Part shown: positions 56,152-63,251 of the stretch, piece by piece
Layout: each line of letters begins with the position of its first letter
How positions within the stretch are numbered: the stretch's first letter is position 1
Source: CBDFLD01 sp965249005
GTDB taxonomy: Bacteria > Acidobacteriota > UBA6911
DNA length: 64,000 nucleotides
Direction: 5' to 3'
NCBI GenBank assembly: GCA_965249005.1
Contig: CBDFLD010000023.1
Coordinates: 62,001-126,000 of the forward strand
The notes under the pieces: generated by a model
The model's database searches: none
What the model was told of the DNA's origin: nothing
Seen by the model: the letters and a program-made list of their open reading frames with translations, nothing else
Translations under genes and position numbers: made by a program

Positions 56152-56449
56152 CCCGGGCAACTTTATTGACCCGGACAACTTTGTTGTCCCGACCCGGACA
56201 ACTCAGGAGACAGGTTTGGCTGTGAACACAGGACTGATTGAGAGCTGGTCAAGCAATCCCACGGAGATTGGCCCCATGTACCCGTTCGTCGGATTCGAAG
56301 TGGTATGGTTCGTCATCTCGTTGATTCTTTGGGTTGCATACACACTCTGGCAGATGAAGTTCGAGCGCGATACGTACGCGGCTGAAGTGGATGAGCTCGC
56401 GAATCGGGAGCGTGGCAGCCGTCGCGTGGTGATCCATGACGGTGGTTAG
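56126..56449 (+). CDS. Small single-TM protein linked to Amt-like transporter
   Basis: 107 residues from the ATG at 56126, chosen because GGAG lies seven bases upstream within the transporter gene. The N-terminus has a repeated DPGN-FI-DPDN-FVVP motif encoded by an 18-bp repeat; then a membrane helix (FEVVWFVISLILWVAYTLWQMKF) and a charged C-terminus with ERDTYAAEVDELANRERG. A GTG at 56222 is an alternative start. Not recognised. Its place, overlapping the Amt-like gene and 25 bases before a glutamine synthetase-like gene, suggests a small partner or regulator of the transporter. Such a role is inference only. Confidence 0.7.
   Translation: MGTRHKRVDPGNFIDPDNFVVPTRTTQETGLAVNTGLIESWSSNPTEIGPMYPFVGFEVVWFVISLILWVAYTLWQMKFERDTYAAEVDELANRERGSRRVVIHDGG
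56150..56185 (+). repeat. Two 18-bp tandem units with partial third copy
   Basis: Unit GACCCGGGCAACTTTATT (56150-56167) is followed by GACCCGGACAACTTTGTT (56168-56185), differing at three positions. A partial third unit (GACCCGGACAACT) starts at 56191 after five other bases. The array lies over the stop codon of the Amt-like gene and encodes the DPxNF repeat of the small protein. Confidence 0.85.
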
Positions 56450-56474
56450 CAAGTAGTCTCGGGAGGGAACAAGC

Positions 56475-57968
56475 GTGGCGAAGGGAAGTGCGAGTCGTCG
56501 GACAACAGAGTTGGAAGCCTATGTGCAAACTGCGGGCCGGAACGAGCTCGTTCAGCAGGTACGCCAGAGAATCGACAAGCTCGGGATCGACTATATCTAC
56601 TACCAGTTCGTTTCCGTGACCGGTCGGATCGTGGGCAAGGGGATCCCGGCCGATCACTGGGAAAAGGCGGCACAGCGCGGGTTTCAACTGGTGTATGGAT
56701 CAACAGCCAATTTGTTCATGGACCGGCTGGGCAATTACATTGGCTACGGTCCGGAAGCCTCCGAGCTGGTCGGGATCCCCGACCCGGAGACTTTTGTCCA
56801 GCTGCCCTGGGACAAGCGCGTGGGGCGTGTGTTTTGTACTCTGTTTCGAAACCGAGAAGAGTCCCAGGACCCGGGTGCGTTCTTGACCTCGGATTGTCGT
56901 GGCAACCTCCGGAGGATACACGATCGGTTTCAAGAAAAGCACGACGGCCTTCACCTGAGGCACGGCGCCGAGCCGGAGATGATGTGGCTCAAGAAAGGCC
57001 CGGACGGCAAACCAGCAGAGGGTTTCAGCAAGCCCAACTGCTATCACATCGATCAGTTTGAATCACTCCGGCCGGTGTTCATGAGAGTCATCGAGTACGC
57101 AAGGGCCATGGGTCTCGACATGATCCAGGGGGATCACGAGGACGCGCCGGGCCAGCTGGAGTTGAACTTCAACTTCGATGATGCGCTCCGGACCTGCGAT
57201 CGGCTCACCACCTATCGGCAGATATGCGCACAGGTTGCCCGAGAGCACGATCTCATTGCCTGCTTCATGGCCAAGCCCTTCATGGGGGTCTCGGCTTCAG
57301 GATGCCACCATAACATTTCCCTGTGGCGCGGAGGTGAGGAGACCGTCGCTCCTCTGGGCAACGCCGAGTTGCCCGGGATGGAGGGCACCTTTGTGTATCG
57401 GGTAGGAGGTGAGAATTCCTTCGATCCGCTGCCGGGTGAGCGCAAGCCCGGCCCCATTGGACTGCAGTGCATCGGAGGCGTGATGGAGCATCTCCCGGCG
57501 CTGACGGCCATCGGTTGCTCCACGGTCAATTCCTACCGCCGACTCTGGGATACGGGTTTCTGGGCGCCAGTCTATGCGGACTGGGGTTACCAGAATCGCA
57601 CCTGCGGCCTGCGCGTCTCGGCGCCGGGACGATTCGAGTACCGTGCAGTGGATTCCATGGTCAATCCTTACCTGATGGCGTCCGCCCTGTTAAGATCTTT
57701 TGAGGATGGAATCGAGCGCAAGTTGGACCCCGGGGAACCTGAAGAACGAAATATCTATCAGGCGATCGAGGAGGGGAAACAGGTCAAGAAGCTTCCTCTG
57801 TCTCTCGGCGATGCGCTCGACGCGCTGGAACGGGACGAGGTGATCCAGTCCGCCCTTCCGGGGGAGATGTACCAAGTCTACCGCCACTACAAGCGGGACG
57901 AGTGGGAACGTTTTCTCTCCACGGTCACTGAATGGGACATCGAGAGATACTGGGATTGTCTGCCCTAG
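56475..57968 (+). CDS. Glutamine synthetase-like ligase
   Basis: 497 residues, related to GlnA/GlnT-type ligases. The beta-Grasp N-terminus is present, then the catalytic barrel: GDHEDAPGQLELNFNFDDAL (metal and ATP-site acidic residues), GCHHNISLW (ammonia-site His), NSYRRLWDTGFWAPVYADWGYQNRTCGLRVSAPGRFEYRAVDS and NPYLMASALL. GTG start with GGGAGGGAAC ahead. It would join ammonia or a primary amine to glutamate with ATP. Its place between an Amt-like transporter and glutamate synthase-type genes fits ammonium or methylamine assimilation. It differs from the second ligase at 63252, which is closer to GmaS. I cannot decide between glutamine and a gamma-glutamylamide as product. Confidence 0.88.
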   Translation: MAKGSASRRTTELEAYVQTAGRNELVQQVRQRIDKLGIDYIYYQFVSVTGRIVGKGIPADHWEKAAQRGFQLVYGSTANLFMDRLGNYIGYGPEASELVGIPDPETFVQLPWDKRVGRVFCTLFRNREESQDPGAFLTSDCRGNLRRIHDRFQEKHDGLHLRHGAEPEMMWLKKGPDGKPAEGFSKPNCYHIDQFESLRPVFMRVIEYARAMGLDMIQGDHEDAPGQLELNFNFDDALRTCDRLTTYRQICAQVAREHDLIACFMAKPFMGVSASGCHHNISLWRGGEETVAPLGNAELPGMEGTFVYRVGGENSFDPLPGERKPGPIGLQCIGGVMEHLPALTAIGCSTVNSYRRLWDTGFWAPVYADWGYQNRTCGLRVSAPGRFEYRAVDSMVNPYLMASALLRSFEDGIERKLDPGEPEERNIYQAIEEGKQVKKLPLSLGDALDALERDEVIQSALPGEMYQVYRHYKRDEWERFLSTVTEWDIERYWDCLP

Positions 57969-57993
57969 TAGCTGAGCTTAGTAAGGAGTTCTT

Positions 57994-58929
57994 ATGTGTG
58001 GTATCGCGGGTATCATCCATCGAAAAAAGTCGGGCCGGATCGGTCATGAAATAACATCGATGCTTCAGTCCATGAAGCATCGGGGGCCGGATTCGACTGG
58101 ATTCGCTCTGTATGGCGCTCCGGCACCCGATCAGGTGGTCATGCGTTTGAAGCTGGCCGAGCAGGAGGATTTGGTCCGAGGATCCGGAATCCACGAACAG
58201 ATCAAGGAGCGCCGGAAGGAAGTGTCCCAGCGCATCGAGTCGATGGGCGGACAGGTGCTGGAAGAAAAGCAACCCACCGAGTACGCGTCGCTCTATCGAG
58301 TTCAATATGAGGGGAACATCGGCAGTTTTTGCGATTACATCGAAGAAGTCGAGGGAGCGGAAATTCTCTCCATCGGCCATGCCCTGGAATTGATCAAGGA
58401 CCTCGGAGATGCGAATAGTGTCTCGGAGCAGTACAAGCTGCAGAGTTTTCAGGGCACGCATGGAATCGGTCACGTGAGGATGGCGACCGAGTCCGATGTG
58501 GATATCTGCTCCGCGCATCCATTCTGGGCCTATCCGTTTCAGGACATCTCGGTGGTCCACAATGGCCAGCTTACCAACTACTGGAGCAAGCGCCGGGAAC
58601 TCGAGCGACTTGGACGTCGTTTTGTCTCTGATTGTGACTCGGAACTGATTGCCGTTTACGTTGCCCACAGGCTGGAGCAGGGGGACCAGCTGGAGGTCGT
58701 CCTGCAGGACTCGATCGAAGAGCTGGACGGGGTCTTTACTTATCTGGTCGCGACCGCCGACAGTCTAGGTATGGCCAAGGACACGATGGCGGCAAAACCG
58801 ATGGTTCTTTACGAGGGAGCAGACTCTATCGTGCTGGCGTCCGAAGAGGTCGCCATCCGCAGTATTTTCCCTCACGAAATCGACAGCTCAGATCCGTACG
58901 CGGGAGAAGTACGAGTATGGCGCAAATGA
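57994..58929 (+). CDS. Class II glutamine amidotransferase subunit (MgsA/GlxB/GltB1-like)
   Basis: 311 residues. Cys2 of MCGIAGIIHRKK is the nucleophile after Met removal, as in all N-terminal-nucleophile amidotransferases; HRGPDSTG, GIGHVRMATESDVDICSAHPF and HNGQLTNYW follow, with SDCDSELI. An insert of about 80 residues (about 65-145) is typical of split GltB-like subunits. In the N-methylglutamate synthase MgsABC and in rhizobial GlxBCD this subunit supplies the glutamine- or gamma-glutamylamide-handling activity. AAGGAG sits just before the ATG. It overlaps the next gene by 13 bases. Confidence 0.92.
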   Translation: MCGIAGIIHRKKSGRIGHEITSMLQSMKHRGPDSTGFALYGAPAPDQVVMRLKLAEQEDLVRGSGIHEQIKERRKEVSQRIESMGGQVLEEKQPTEYASLYRVQYEGNIGSFCDYIEEVEGAEILSIGHALELIKDLGDANSVSEQYKLQSFQGTHGIGHVRMATESDVDICSAHPFWAYPFQDISVVHNGQLTNYWSKRRELERLGRRFVSDCDSELIAVYVAHRLEQGDQLEVVLQDSIEELDGVFTYLVATADSLGMAKDTMAAKPMVLYEGADSIVLASEEVAIRSIFPHEIDSSDPYAGEVRVWRK

Positions 58930-59762
58930 ACAAGAAAAAGGAATCGGGTGAGAAGGGAATGCACGAGGAGAAGCTCACCGGGCGTAGGCACCGGGCTTTC
59001 TTCTCGCTGGAGGAGGCGGAGAATCTACTCTATCCCGATAGCGATAGGGTCGACTTCGACAAGAAAACCGAATTCGATGCTGTGGCCATGGACGCACCGG
59101 CCGTCTCCTCGAAGATTCGCGAGCTCATGCAGCAAGGGTATGGACACATCGTCGTCCGCAATCCCAATGCAAAACACTCCCTTGGTGTGGGAATCTTGAA
59201 TCGGCTTCAACTGGTTTTCGAAGGTTCTCTGGGTTATTTCGCCGCGGGGCTGAATGATGGTCCGAATATCAAGATCAAGGGCCGTGTAGGTTGGTCGTGT
59301 GGGGAGAACATGATGTCCGGAACCGTGGTCGTCGAAAAGAATGCGGGTTCGTCCTTTGGCGCGGCGATTCGGGGCGGCGATCTGGTTTGCAAGAGAGAAG
59401 TCGGCTCCAGGACCGGGATCAACATGAAGGGCGGCACGATCATCGTGGGTGGTCGCAGCGGGACGCTGTCCGCTTTCATGATGCAGCGCGGCCGGATCAT
59501 CATTCTGGGAGATGTCGACGACAACCTGGGGGATTCCATGTACGACGGGACCATCTATGTGGGGGGTACGATCCGGTCTCTGGGGGTGGATGCTGTGGCT
59601 GGTGAAATGACGGAGCTCGAGTTGCAATGGCTGAGGCGAAAGCTGAGTTTTCACGGTCTCGAGGCCCCGAGGGGCGTGGAGAACATGCAAAAGATAGTGG
59701 CCGGCAAGCAGCTCTGGAATTATGACAACCTCGAACCGGCGGAAAAGAAAATCGTACTGTAG
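58917..59762 (+). CDS. GXGXG-motif subunit (MgsB/GlxC/GltB3-like)
   Basis: 281 residues. A polar N-terminal tail is followed by the right-handed beta-helix domain that forms the C-terminus of ordinary glutamate synthase: GHIVVRNPNAKHSLGVGI, GSLGYFAAGLNDGPNIKIKGRVGWSCGENMMSGTVVVEKNAGSSFG, then GTIIVGGRSGTLSAFMMQRGRIIILGDVDDNLGDSMYDGTIYVGG. The repeated G-x-x-x-G-x-x-x-G pattern marks the fold. Its role is structural, coupling the amidotransferase and FMN subunits. ATG overlaps the amidotransferase stop region by 13 bases, implying translational coupling. Confidence 0.92.
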   Translation: MAQMNKKKESGEKGMHEEKLTGRRHRAFFSLEEAENLLYPDSDRVDFDKKTEFDAVAMDAPAVSSKIRELMQQGYGHIVVRNPNAKHSLGVGILNRLQLVFEGSLGYFAAGLNDGPNIKIKGRVGWSCGENMMSGTVVVEKNAGSSFGAAIRGGDLVCKREVGSRTGINMKGGTIIVGGRSGTLSAFMMQRGRIIILGDVDDNLGDSMYDGTIYVGGTIRSLGVDAVAGEMTELELQWLRRKLSFHGLEAPRGVENMQKIVAGKQLWNYDNLEPAEKKIVL

Positions 59763-59774
59763 GAGAGCGGATTG

Positions 59775-61148
59775 ATGGCAACGCGACACAAGGATGCAAC
59801 CCGGCAGGAGTTTTCGCCTGGACCTGATCGAAACCGGAGCGTGCTCGGAAGCAACTATCTTTTCAATCCCCGGGTGGTCGACGACATCCACATCAAGGCG
59901 GAGCTGGGTCGCTACCGCATGCGCGGGATGGCCATTTTCAAGAAGATCCCGTCATGGGATGATCTTACCTTCCTGCCAGGCACCCTCACACGGTTCGTCA
60001 TCGAAGGGTATCGGGAAAAGTGTAAGACCCGAACCGTCATGGGCCCCAAGGCGAAACGACCTCTGGTATTGGATATTCCGATATACATTACCGGTATGAG
60101 CTTTGGCTCTCTGTCCTATGAAGCAAAGGTCGCGCTTGCTCGAGGAGCGACGATGGCGGGGACCGCGACCTGTTCCGGCGAGGGTGGCATGCTGCCCGAT
60201 GAGCGCCGTTACTCCGACAAGTGGCTCTATCAGGTTATCCAGTCCCGCTATGGCTTCAACCCGCACCATCTTCGATTAGCCGATGCCGTGGAGTTCTTCA
60301 TCGGTCAGGGGTGCAAAGTGGGGTTGGGCGGCCACCTCATGGGGCAGAAAGTCACCGATCAGGTTGCAGAGATGCGCTCCTTGCCCGCCGGGATCGACCA
60401 GCGTTCCCCCGCGCGCCATCCCGACTGGTTGGGACCCGATGATCTGGCGCTCAAGATAGACGAGATCCGATGCGCCACCAACGGGGAGGTTCCCATTCAG
60501 CTGAAACTCGGCGCGGCGCGAGTTTACGACGACATCCGGATGGCGGCCAAAACCAACCCGGATAGTATTTTCCTGGATGGGATGGAAGGCTCGACTGGAG
60601 CCGGACCACACCTGGCTACGGAAGAGACCGGAATTCCCGGGATAGCGGCCATCCGCGAAGCCCGGCGGGCGCTGGACGATGTCGGCAGAACTGGTGAGAT
60701 CTCCTTGATCTATGCCGGCGGGATACGGCATGGAGGCGATGTGGCCAAAGCGCTGGCCCTCGGTGCCGACGCCGTGGCCATCGGCACCGCGGCCCTGGTG
60801 GCGCTCAACTGCAACAAGGACATTCCAGAGGCGGACTATGAAGGTACGGTAGGAGTGCCGGCGGGTTATTGTTATCACTGTCACACGGGACTGTGTCCCG
60901 TCGGTGTGGCCACGCAAGATCCGGAGCTGCGCAAGCGTCTGGATCCTGACGAGGCGGCTACCCGGGTCTACAATTTTCTTCACACCTTGGCCATCGAATG
61001 CCAGATGATTGCGCGTGCCTGCGGCAAGACCAATGTTCACTCACTGGAGCCTGAAGACCTGGCAGCGTTGACTACCGAGGCATCCGCCATGGCCCGTGTG
61101 CCGCTGGCGGGAACCAACTACGTTGTCGGACAAAACCATACACCCTAG
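59775..61148 (+). CDS. FMN-binding glutamate synthase subunit (MgsC/GlxD/GltB2-like)
   Basis: 457 residues. A glutamate synthase FMN domain: DIPIYITGMSFGSLSYEAK, ATCSGEGGMLPDERRY, QGCKVGLGGHLMGQKV, VPIQLKLGAARVYDDIRMAA, GIRHGGDVAKALALGADAVAIGTAALVAL. The iron-sulfur ligand region CYHCHTGLCPVGVAT matches the 3Fe-4S cluster of GltB. It would transfer a nitrogen group from glutamine or gamma-glutamylmethylamide to 2-oxoglutarate or glutamate. AGGAG before the ATG at 59775; an overlapping TTG one codon upstream is not preferred. Third subunit of a split glutamate synthase. No GltD-type NADPH subunit is nearby. Confidence 0.92.
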   Translation: MATRHKDATRQEFSPGPDRNRSVLGSNYLFNPRVVDDIHIKAELGRYRMRGMAIFKKIPSWDDLTFLPGTLTRFVIEGYREKCKTRTVMGPKAKRPLVLDIPIYITGMSFGSLSYEAKVALARGATMAGTATCSGEGGMLPDERRYSDKWLYQVIQSRYGFNPHHLRLADAVEFFIGQGCKVGLGGHLMGQKVTDQVAEMRSLPAGIDQRSPARHPDWLGPDDLALKIDEIRCATNGEVPIQLKLGAARVYDDIRMAAKTNPDSIFLDGMEGSTGAGPHLATEETGIPGIAAIREARRALDDVGRTGEISLIYAGGIRHGGDVAKALALGADAVAIGTAALVALNCNKDIPEADYEGTVGVPAGYCYHCHTGLCPVGVATQDPELRKRLDPDEAATRVYNFLHTLAIECQMIARACGKTNVHSLEPEDLAALTTEASAMARVPLAGTNYVVGQNHTP

Positions 61149-61158
61149 GGTTGCACTC

Positions 61159-61560
61159 ATGAGCGATCAGAACCGCAGCAACGCAGATCCAGATTACTTT
61201 CTCACCTCCGATGGGATCGACACGGATCGCGAAAAGGAGATCGGCCAACACATCGGCTATCGATACGACGTGAATCTGCTTCCCGATTACTCGTTGCTGA
61301 CGCCATTTTTGAAGACGTACATGGAAACTATGGGGTGGGAAGACTTGAACTGGCTGGAAGACGTCCATATGGGCTACGAGGAGGGCAACCCCGCAGTATT
61401 TGACCGCAACATCAACGGATGGGTGATCGTGCCCGAAGAAATGAAGTTGCCCGACAACCAGCAAGAGAGGGACATGGTGGCACGGGAGCTGCTCATCAAG
61501 TTTCAGATGTCGAGGAAACACCCCATGGTCGACCTCAATCAAGCTTACCGCAAGTTCTAG
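61159..61560 (+). CDS. Small protein of unknown function in the Mgs-like operon
   Basis: 133 residues, acidic, no Cys, no signal peptide, no membrane segment. It starts with a polar tail then GIDTDREKEIGQHIGYRYDVNLLPDYSLLTPFLKTYMETMGWEDLNWLED, then a helical-looking part GWVIVPEEMKLPDNQQERDMVARELLIKFQMSRKHPMVDLNQAYRKF. I do not recognise a family. Its place, 10 bases after MgsC-like and 32 bases before the SoxB-like FAD enzyme, suggests an accessory subunit of one of them. In the canonical methylglutamate dehydrogenase, the small MgdB/SoxD subunit binds zinc through Cys, which this protein lacks. Confidence 0.75.
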   Translation: MSDQNRSNADPDYFLTSDGIDTDREKEIGQHIGYRYDVNLLPDYSLLTPFLKTYMETMGWEDLNWLEDVHMGYEEGNPAVFDRNINGWVIVPEEMKLPDNQQERDMVARELLIKFQMSRKHPMVDLNQAYRKF

Positions 61561-61592
61561 CGAGCCTTATCGCATCCGGCAGGAGCCAACCG

Positions 61593-62927
61593 ATGTCGTT
61601 GCCAAAGTCCACCCGCTACCTTGTTATCGGTGCCGGTATCCATGGGTTGAGCACTGCCTATCACCTTGCGCTCGAGCTCAAGGCCCGCGGTAAGGGATCC
61701 GGGTCGGACATACTGGTTCTCGACAAAAAGGGAATCGGCGCCGGCGCCTCCGGAATCGCCTGCGGGGTTATTCGCAACAACTACTATCAGCCCGCGATGC
61801 GAGAGCTCATGGCTCACAGTGTCGATGTCTGGGAAAGTGATCCGGAGGCATACAGCTATCATCCGGTGGGCTATATTCAGCTCAGCCCCGAGACGATGCA
61901 CGCCGACGTCGCCGGCATTTATGAGCAGCAGCGGCTCTTGGACTACCCATCGGATTTTGTCGAAGGGGAAGCCGATAGCATGAAGTACATGAAGGGCATC
62001 TTTCACGATTGGCAGGCCAAGGGAATCACATCCGTGCTCCATGAAAAGAGGGGCGGCTATGCCAACAACATGGCTTCCATGTTGGGACTTGCGCGAAAGG
62101 CCCAAGCCGAAGGCGTCGAGATCCAGACCGGGACCCAGGTCACCGGGTTCCAGTTCTCCGGCGATGCCGTCTCGGGCGTCGAGACGACCCACGGTGCGAT
62201 CCGGGCGGACTACGTGGTGGTAGGAGCCGGCCCCTGGATCAGGTCCATCTGGGAGATGCTGGGGCTACCCGGGGAGATCCGTATTCGCAGTGACGGAAAG
62301 GTCCACTCGGGAATAAAGATGTGGCACTACATGTGCCTCCAGGAGGGCACGCTGGGCGTGGACCCCGAGTTCCAAAAAACAAATGATGGCAGCACTCCGC
62401 CCGTTATCCACGTCGATACGGACGCGCCCCTGCATGGACCCGACGGATCGCTCATCACGGACAAGCTCTGGGGCATCTATTACAAGCCCGACTTTCACTT
62501 CGGCGGCGTTCAGGGTGGGAGCATGCCCTACGAAGTAAATACCGCTGCCGACGAAGTCCGCGTCGACCCCTACGGACCGGAGTCTCCCGAATTTGTAGCT
62601 GGGGAGGATTTTGAACGAATGTGGTGCTCGGCTTTGGCCTTTTGCCAGAAGCGCTTCGAAGGCAAGCATCATTTATACAAGAACGAGGAGCCTTCCGGTG
62701 GTTTGGGGGCGTTCACTCCCGACAGTTTTCCGGTTTTTGATGTGTTTCGAGACAATTGCTACATCATTGCCGATTCCAACCACGGCTACAAGATGCTCGG
62801 AGTGGGAAAGCTCGTGGCCTCGGAGATCATGGGAGAGCAGAGTGCGCTACTCAACCCTTTTCGATTTTCGCGATACGCAGAGGGGAAGCTGCATCCCGTT
62901 TCTCACAGCCCCTTCCCCTGGAGCTAG
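61593..62927 (+). CDS. FAD-dependent oxidoreductase, sarcosine oxidase beta-subunit (SoxB/MgdA)-like
   Basis: 444 residues. The dinucleotide-binding motif is GAGIHG (13-18) with LVLDKKGIGAGASGIACGVIRNNYYQPAMRE, and the conserved C-terminal segment is FPVFDVFRDNCYIIADSNHGYKMLGVGKLVASEI. This is the DAO/SoxB type of flavoprotein that oxidises N-methyl or secondary amino acids. In the N-methylglutamate pathway MgdA is of this type but works with MgdB, MgdC and MgdD, none of which lies here. AGGAG precedes the ATG. It is the last gene before mobile repeat copy 2; the GmaS-like gene follows. Confidence 0.88.
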   Translation: MSLPKSTRYLVIGAGIHGLSTAYHLALELKARGKGSGSDILVLDKKGIGAGASGIACGVIRNNYYQPAMRELMAHSVDVWESDPEAYSYHPVGYIQLSPETMHADVAGIYEQQRLLDYPSDFVEGEADSMKYMKGIFHDWQAKGITSVLHEKRGGYANNMASMLGLARKAQAEGVEIQTGTQVTGFQFSGDAVSGVETTHGAIRADYVVVGAGPWIRSIWEMLGLPGEIRIRSDGKVHSGIKMWHYMCLQEGTLGVDPEFQKTNDGSTPPVIHVDTDAPLHGPDGSLITDKLWGIYYKPDFHFGGVQGGSMPYEVNTAADEVRVDPYGPESPEFVAGEDFERMWCSALAFCQKRFEGKHHLYKNEEPSGGLGAFTPDSFPVFDVFRDNCYIIADSNHGYKMLGVGKLVASEIMGEQSALLNPFRFSRYAEGKLHPVSHSPFPWS

Positions 62928-62978
62928 CCCTGTTTTGCCGCCGGTGATTGTCCCACAGCGTGATCTTTACCGCCCTAA

Positions 62979-63239
62979 GTACTCCTGTTCGTAGATACGG
63001 TAACGTTTGCGGGTGGGGCTTGTGAGGCAAGGTCGCGAAGAGAGAAGGAGGCGATGTGGTGACATCGTCGACGACGAACGACAAAGAGATTGCCCGCAAC
63101 CCCCACGCGCCCGGAGGGTTGCGGCCGGGAACATGACTTCACTCGTTGTGAGAGGGTTTATCGATCTGTGTCGTGTCGAAGGCAGGTTGCGAGGCTTCCC
63201 GGCCGCAACAAACGTTAGTGTATTTACGAACAGGGGTAC
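62979..63239. mobile_element. 261-bp terminal-inverted-repeat element, copy 2
   Basis: Bounded by the direct duplication TAA (62976-62978 and 63240-63242). Exactly the same length as copy 1 and in the opposite orientation. On the minus strand it reads GTACCCCTGTTCGTAAATAC at one end and ends CGTATCTACGAACAGGAGTAC, giving imperfect terminal inverted repeats. The core with GTCGTCGACGATGTCACC is identical to copy 1. No transposase is encoded. Its right end is 12 bases from the GTG start of the GmaS-like gene, and the duplicated TAA runs into that gene's AAGGAGG ribosome binding site. Confidence 0.92.
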
Positions 63240-63240
63240 T

Positions 63241-63247
63241 AAGGAGG
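63241..63247 (+). promoter_or_regulatory. Ribosome binding site abutting mobile element copy 2
   Basis: AAGGAGG with a four-base spacer before the GTG at 63252. Its first two A residues are part of the TAA duplicated on insertion of the element, so the insertion stands directly against the ribosome binding site and has replaced all native upstream sequence. Confidence 0.85.
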
Positions 63248-63251
63248 CAAC

